Below are positions 22,836 through 25,006 of a stretch of 25,006 nucleotides of DNA, piece after piece. The stretch is taken from the NCBI GenBank assembly GCA_050184295.1, contig JBFXAM010000063.1:1-25006 (forward strand), in the 5' to 3' direction. The number at the start of each line of letters is the position of its first letter. Within the stretch, counting starts at the first letter, position 1. Position numbers and translations under genes: made by a program. This DNA comes from JBFXAM01 sp050184295. GTDB lineage: Bacteria; Planctomycetota; Phycisphaerae; UBA1845; Fen-1342. The notes beneath the pieces were generated by a model. That model was not told where the DNA came from and did not search any database. It saw nothing but the letters and a program-made list of their open reading frames with translations.

Positions 22836-24044
22836 TCATCGCTGTGTCATGCTCGCGACGAACGCATCAATATCGAAGTTATTCACGACGCCGTCGCGAT
22901 TGCAGTCGGCAAGCCACATGGCGCACGACGGGTACGCTGCAATATACTCGGTCGGATTGGCTAACGCCAACACGAAAGCGTCAATGTCAAAGTTGTTCAC
23001 CGCTCCGTCACAGTTCATATCACCCCGCAGACGCTGTCGGACGACTGCCAAGTCTGTGGAGAACGGCGCTCCATAGTAGATGACACACTCGTCTGCGTCG
23101 TTGATGCTCGCAACGGTTGCTCGCCGTGTTCCGTCGGTTAGCTGCCAGAATTGCCCGTCACGAAACAGCCAGGCGCCCCACAGTTGGCTGTCGTCGTGCC
23201 AGCGCTCGAATAGTACGCTGCCGGAGTTTCCGAGATATAACCCGCTCCCCCAGTCCGTCAGCGTTTCGGCGACGCCGTTGCGCCAGATTTGTATCGCGTC
23301 AAGCCAATCCGGCGGCGCGTTGTAGTACCAGCCGACAAGTCCATCGTTGTTAATGTCGCAGCGCTGCGGCTGAAACTGTCCGTTGGTCAGCGGACGGACC
23401 TGTCCGTTCGCAAACTGCATGATGTCCGCTTCCCAGACGAAATGCTCCGGGCTCCCGCAGAAATCGTAGCGTGTCCACACAATGTCGCCATTGTCGTTGA
23501 TGCGCGGCTGCGAATTGGATCGATCTCCACCAAACAATACTTCGGGCCCAGCACCGCGCCAGATGTAAATGTCGGAGTCAGAATTCTGACAGCCGCCGCG
23601 CGTCCATTTGTACCACGTCATCATCCCGGACGCATTGATCCGCGGAGCCCAGTCGTCGAAGCCGTCCTCGGTCAGCCGCGTCACGACGCCGTTCTCAAGT
23701 CGCATGACTTCCAGCGTATTCCCGTCGCCGATACCGCGGCTCCAGACGATCACGCCGTCGTCGTTGATGTCGGGGTAGCAGTCGCGCACGTCGTCGTCGG
23801 TCAAGCGCGTGACGACGCCGTTTTCCCACAGATACAGGTCGTCAAACATCTCGTTGAGTTGCGCTGGGCGGCTCGTGAACACAATCTGCCCATGATTGTT
23901 GATCGCTGCGCCATACTCGTATGATGGCGAGTTCGTGATTTGGATGAACTCATACCCCGGCGGAATCTGCCCACCCGCAGACGCCGCCAGCAGCCCCGCG
24001 ACTACGAGCGCGAATGCGAGTCGTTGCGCCGTCGATGTGTGCAT
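22836..24044 (-). CDS. Secreted beta-propeller-like protein with C-terminal dockerin-like pair
   Basis: A 402-residue protein. Signal peptide about 1-26 (MHTSTAQRLAFALVVAGLLA ASAGGQ). Residues 30-340 are repeats of the form LYLWENGVVTRLTDDDVRDCYPDINDDG / W, reminiscent of TolB/WD40-like propeller blades; repeat markers are NGVVTRLT, INDDGVIVW, INDNGDIVW, INNDGLVGW. Residues 341-402 are two dockerin-type loops, DMNCDGAVNNFDIDAFVLAL and DCNRDGVVNNFDIDAFVASM. GGGGAG about six bases before the ATG fixes the start. Its codons are visibly less G+C-rich than those of the neighbours. Function unknown. It may be cotranscribed with the G8-like gene 108 bp downstream, but that gene also has a promoter-like box. 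Confidence 0.87.
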   Translation of the reverse strand: MHTSTAQRLAFALVVAGLLAASAGGQIPPGYEFIQITNSPSYEYGAAINNHGQIVFTSRPAQLNEMFDDLYLWENGVVTRLTDDDVRDCYPDINDDGVIVWSRGIGDGNTLEVMRLENGVVTRLTEDGFDDWAPRINASGMMTWYKWTRGGCQNSDSDIYIWRGAGPEVLFGGDRSNSQPRINDNGDIVWTRYDFCGSPEHFVWEADIMQFANGQVRPLTNGQFQPQRCDINNDGLVGWYYNAPPDWLDAIQIWRNGVAETLTDWGSGLYLGNSGSVLFERWHDDSQLWGAWLFRDGQFWQLTDGTRRATVASINDADECVIYYGAPFSTDLAVVRQRLRGDMNCDGAVNNFDIDAFVLALANPTEYIAAYPSCAMWLADCNRDGVVNNFDIDAFVASMTQR

Positions 24045-24130
24045 GGCAATCTCCCCTGCGACGCCAGGCGAGGGCGCTTCGCCAAGGCCCAGCCTGCCCC
24101 ATTGCCGCCGAAGCGACCGGACGCAGCCCG

Positions 24131-24164
24131 GCCCGGCGCGAGCCTGATCTGGCCCGCGCCCGGC
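24131..24164 (-). terminator. Hairpin downstream of the small G8-like gene
   Basis: Arms gcccggcgcgagcc (24131-24144) and ggcccgcgcccggc (24151-24164) pair over 14 positions with one mismatch and one wobble around a 6-nt loop. It starts three bases after the stop codon of the gene at 24167-24571. No T-tract follows. Confidence 0.55.
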
Positions 24165-24166
24165 GA

Positions 24167-24571
24167 TTACGTCGGGCAGTTGTTGGTCACAATCGCTTCG
24201 TCGAAGTCCACTTCCAGATCGCTCGTATGGTCGGTCGCGTCGATCGTCAGCGAATCGACCGTCAGACACAGGTTCGACCCGCCGGACGACTCGAACTTCG
24301 TCGATTCGTAGATGACGACGTCGTCGACCGTGACGTTGGGAAATGCGATCACCCAATCCGTCGCGCCCGGCGAGCCGACATACGGGATCGTCACGTCGTC
24401 GGCGCTGCTCGACGGGTAGCACGTCGCGGGAAAGCCGCTATGGCTCCAGTTCGCGCAGCGCGTCCACAGCAAATCCACGCTCCCATTCCACGTAAACGGC
24501 GCGCCCCACAGCGGAAGCGCACCGACCACCACGAGGCCCACGAACGACAGCAGGCGTCGTCGAGCGTGCAT
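24167..24571 (-). CDS. Small secreted protein with G8-like start
   Basis: A 134-residue protein. MHARRRLLSFVGLVVVGALP begins a signal peptide ending near LWGA. Then come FTWNGSVDLLWTRCANWSHS, GFPATCYPSSSADDVTIP and strand-like segments to the end (LTVDSLTIDATDHTSDLEVD). The W..W..NW..G.P..DDVTIP pattern matches the N-terminus of the gene at 21825, but here the chain stops after what would be the first part of the beta-helix. It is either a naturally short member or a shortened copy. AGGAG with seven bases spacing supports ATG 24571. No dockerin pair. The next gene starts 122 bp downstream. Confidence 0.75.
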   Translation of the reverse strand: MHARRRLLSFVGLVVVGALPLWGAPFTWNGSVDLLWTRCANWSHSGFPATCYPSSSADDVTIPYVGSPGATDWVIAFPNVTVDDVVIYESTKFESSGGSNLCLTVDSLTIDATDHTSDLEVDFDEAIVTNNCPT

Positions 24572-24700
24572 GAGTCGGCTCCTGGAGAATAATGGTCGAA
24601 TCGTCTCGCCTCACGGGCGCCCGCCGCCGCCCGCAGACAACTGGAATTGAACACCGCCCGCGGCGCCAGACATCCACCCATTCGCCGCGTCCCAAGAGTC

Positions 24701-24727
24701 ATGATAACTCAAAAAAAAGAAAAGCAA
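24701..24727 (-). promoter_or_regulatory. Possible promoter for the small secreted gene
   Basis: On the minus strand TTGCTT (24727-24722) and TATCAT (24706-24701) are 15 bp apart, shorter than ideal, across a T8 run. The setting is the only A+T-rich patch in the region. A leader of about 120 nt would result. Confidence 0.3.
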
Positions 24728-24845
24728 GCAAAATCCGCCTCTGGCTTGACAAATCGGGGCCAGTCCGCGCCGCCAGCTTCAGCGGCAATCCCGCGCGGAT
24801 GACCCCGCGGCGGCCCTTTGCGTTCGCGAAAGCTCACCGCCGCAG

Positions 24846-24975
24846 CAGGTAGGGCAGGTCGATCCGCGCGGGGAATGCGTCGATCGCGCGGGCATGTCAC
24901 GCGGATCGACCTGCCCCTGATCTCACAAACGGACCCAATCGGCAGTTCGCAAACGGCCGCGACCTGCCCTACCTG
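24846..24975. repeat. Interspersed inverted repeat with the unit GGGCAGGTCG
   Basis: gggcaggtcgatccgcg at 24852-24868 pairs perfectly with cgcggatcgacctgccc at 24900-24916 (17 bp, 31-nt loop). The overlapping caggtagggcaggtcg (24846-24861) has a second perfect inverted partner at 24960-24975 (16 bp). One forward unit can thus pair with either of two inverted units. Confidence 0.85.
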
Positions 24976-25006
24976 GTTCGCCGCTCGCGGCTCACGCGTG
25001 TATCGC

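Larger units (their letters stand above)
24572..25006. other. Non-coding right end
   Basis: I see no supported gene. The 24690-24740 part is A+T-rich with an A8 run and may hold a promoter for the gene to the left; from 24846 on there are inverted repeats. A consensus-like TTGACA at 24745 on the + strand has no matching -10 box. Confidence 0.6.

Noticed and set aside
24741..24760. A consensus-like TTGACA on the plus strand as a promoter
   Set aside because: No -10 element at 15-19 bp spacing and no gene start to its right within the window.
1..25006. tRNA, rRNA, CRISPR arrays and insertion sequences
   Set aside because: I looked for T-loop motifs, regularly spaced repeats and transposase motifs and found none that I could support by eye.

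Overview
The window is G+C-rich bacterial DNA and most likely comes from a member of the Planctomycetota, probably Phycisphaerae or a near relative. The main pointers are secreted proteins that end in paired dockerin-like Ca-binding motifs of the FDIDxF type, HAF and VCBS/FG-GAP style secreted proteins, a Hanks-type Ser/Thr kinase next to an FHA protein, and a M16-like peptidase relative. This taxonomic call is inferred from protein style, not from a marker gene. The left end appears to be a raw contig end: bases 1-9 match the end of a common Illumina adapter.

Layout. (1) 1-1900: the start of a probable fumarylacetoacetase (-), a small lipoprotein (-) and a DUF72 protein (+). (2) 1900-2864: mostly non-coding, with a long hairpin and two doubtful small minus-strand ORFs. 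(3) 2865-7081: a two-gene signalling module, FHA-domain protein then membrane Ser/Thr kinase. (4) 7205-9976: a UPF0173 metal-dependent hydrolase (-), a zinc-ribbon protein with a duplicated N-terminal module (+) and a M16-family protein without the catalytic HxxEH motif (+). (5) 10262-14536: an EF-G-like GTPase of the divergent EF-G2 type and a CstA-family transporter. (6) 14717-17380: a two-gene minus-strand unit of secreted proteins, VCBS-repeat then HAF-repeat plus dockerin. (7) 17736-19217: rimO (-). (8) 19493-21506: nrfH-nrfA (+), which points to dissimilatory nitrite reduction to ammonium. (9) 21825-24571: three minus-strand secreted proteins, two with a G8-like N-terminus and one propeller-like protein with a dockerin pair. 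(10) 24572-25006: non-coding, with inverted repeats.

How the genes fit together. Only a few neighbours clearly cooperate: FHA protein with kinase, NrfH with NrfA, and probably the VCBS and HAF secreted proteins. The rest are single-gene units. The intergenic spaces carry families of short perfect hairpins (7-bp G+C stems with tri- or tetraloops) and a longer composite palindrome that occurs around 12.6 kb and 21.6-21.8 kb.

Points most worth a second look: a 10-base G/C homopolymer in the signal-peptide region of the VCBS gene, where one base fewer would join a better start codon to the frame; a 20-bp near-palindrome present in inverted orientation on both sides of rimO; an NrfA whose first heme motif is CxxCH, not CxxCK; a catalytically dead-looking M16 protein; and an EF-G-like protein lacking the usual catalytic histidine.
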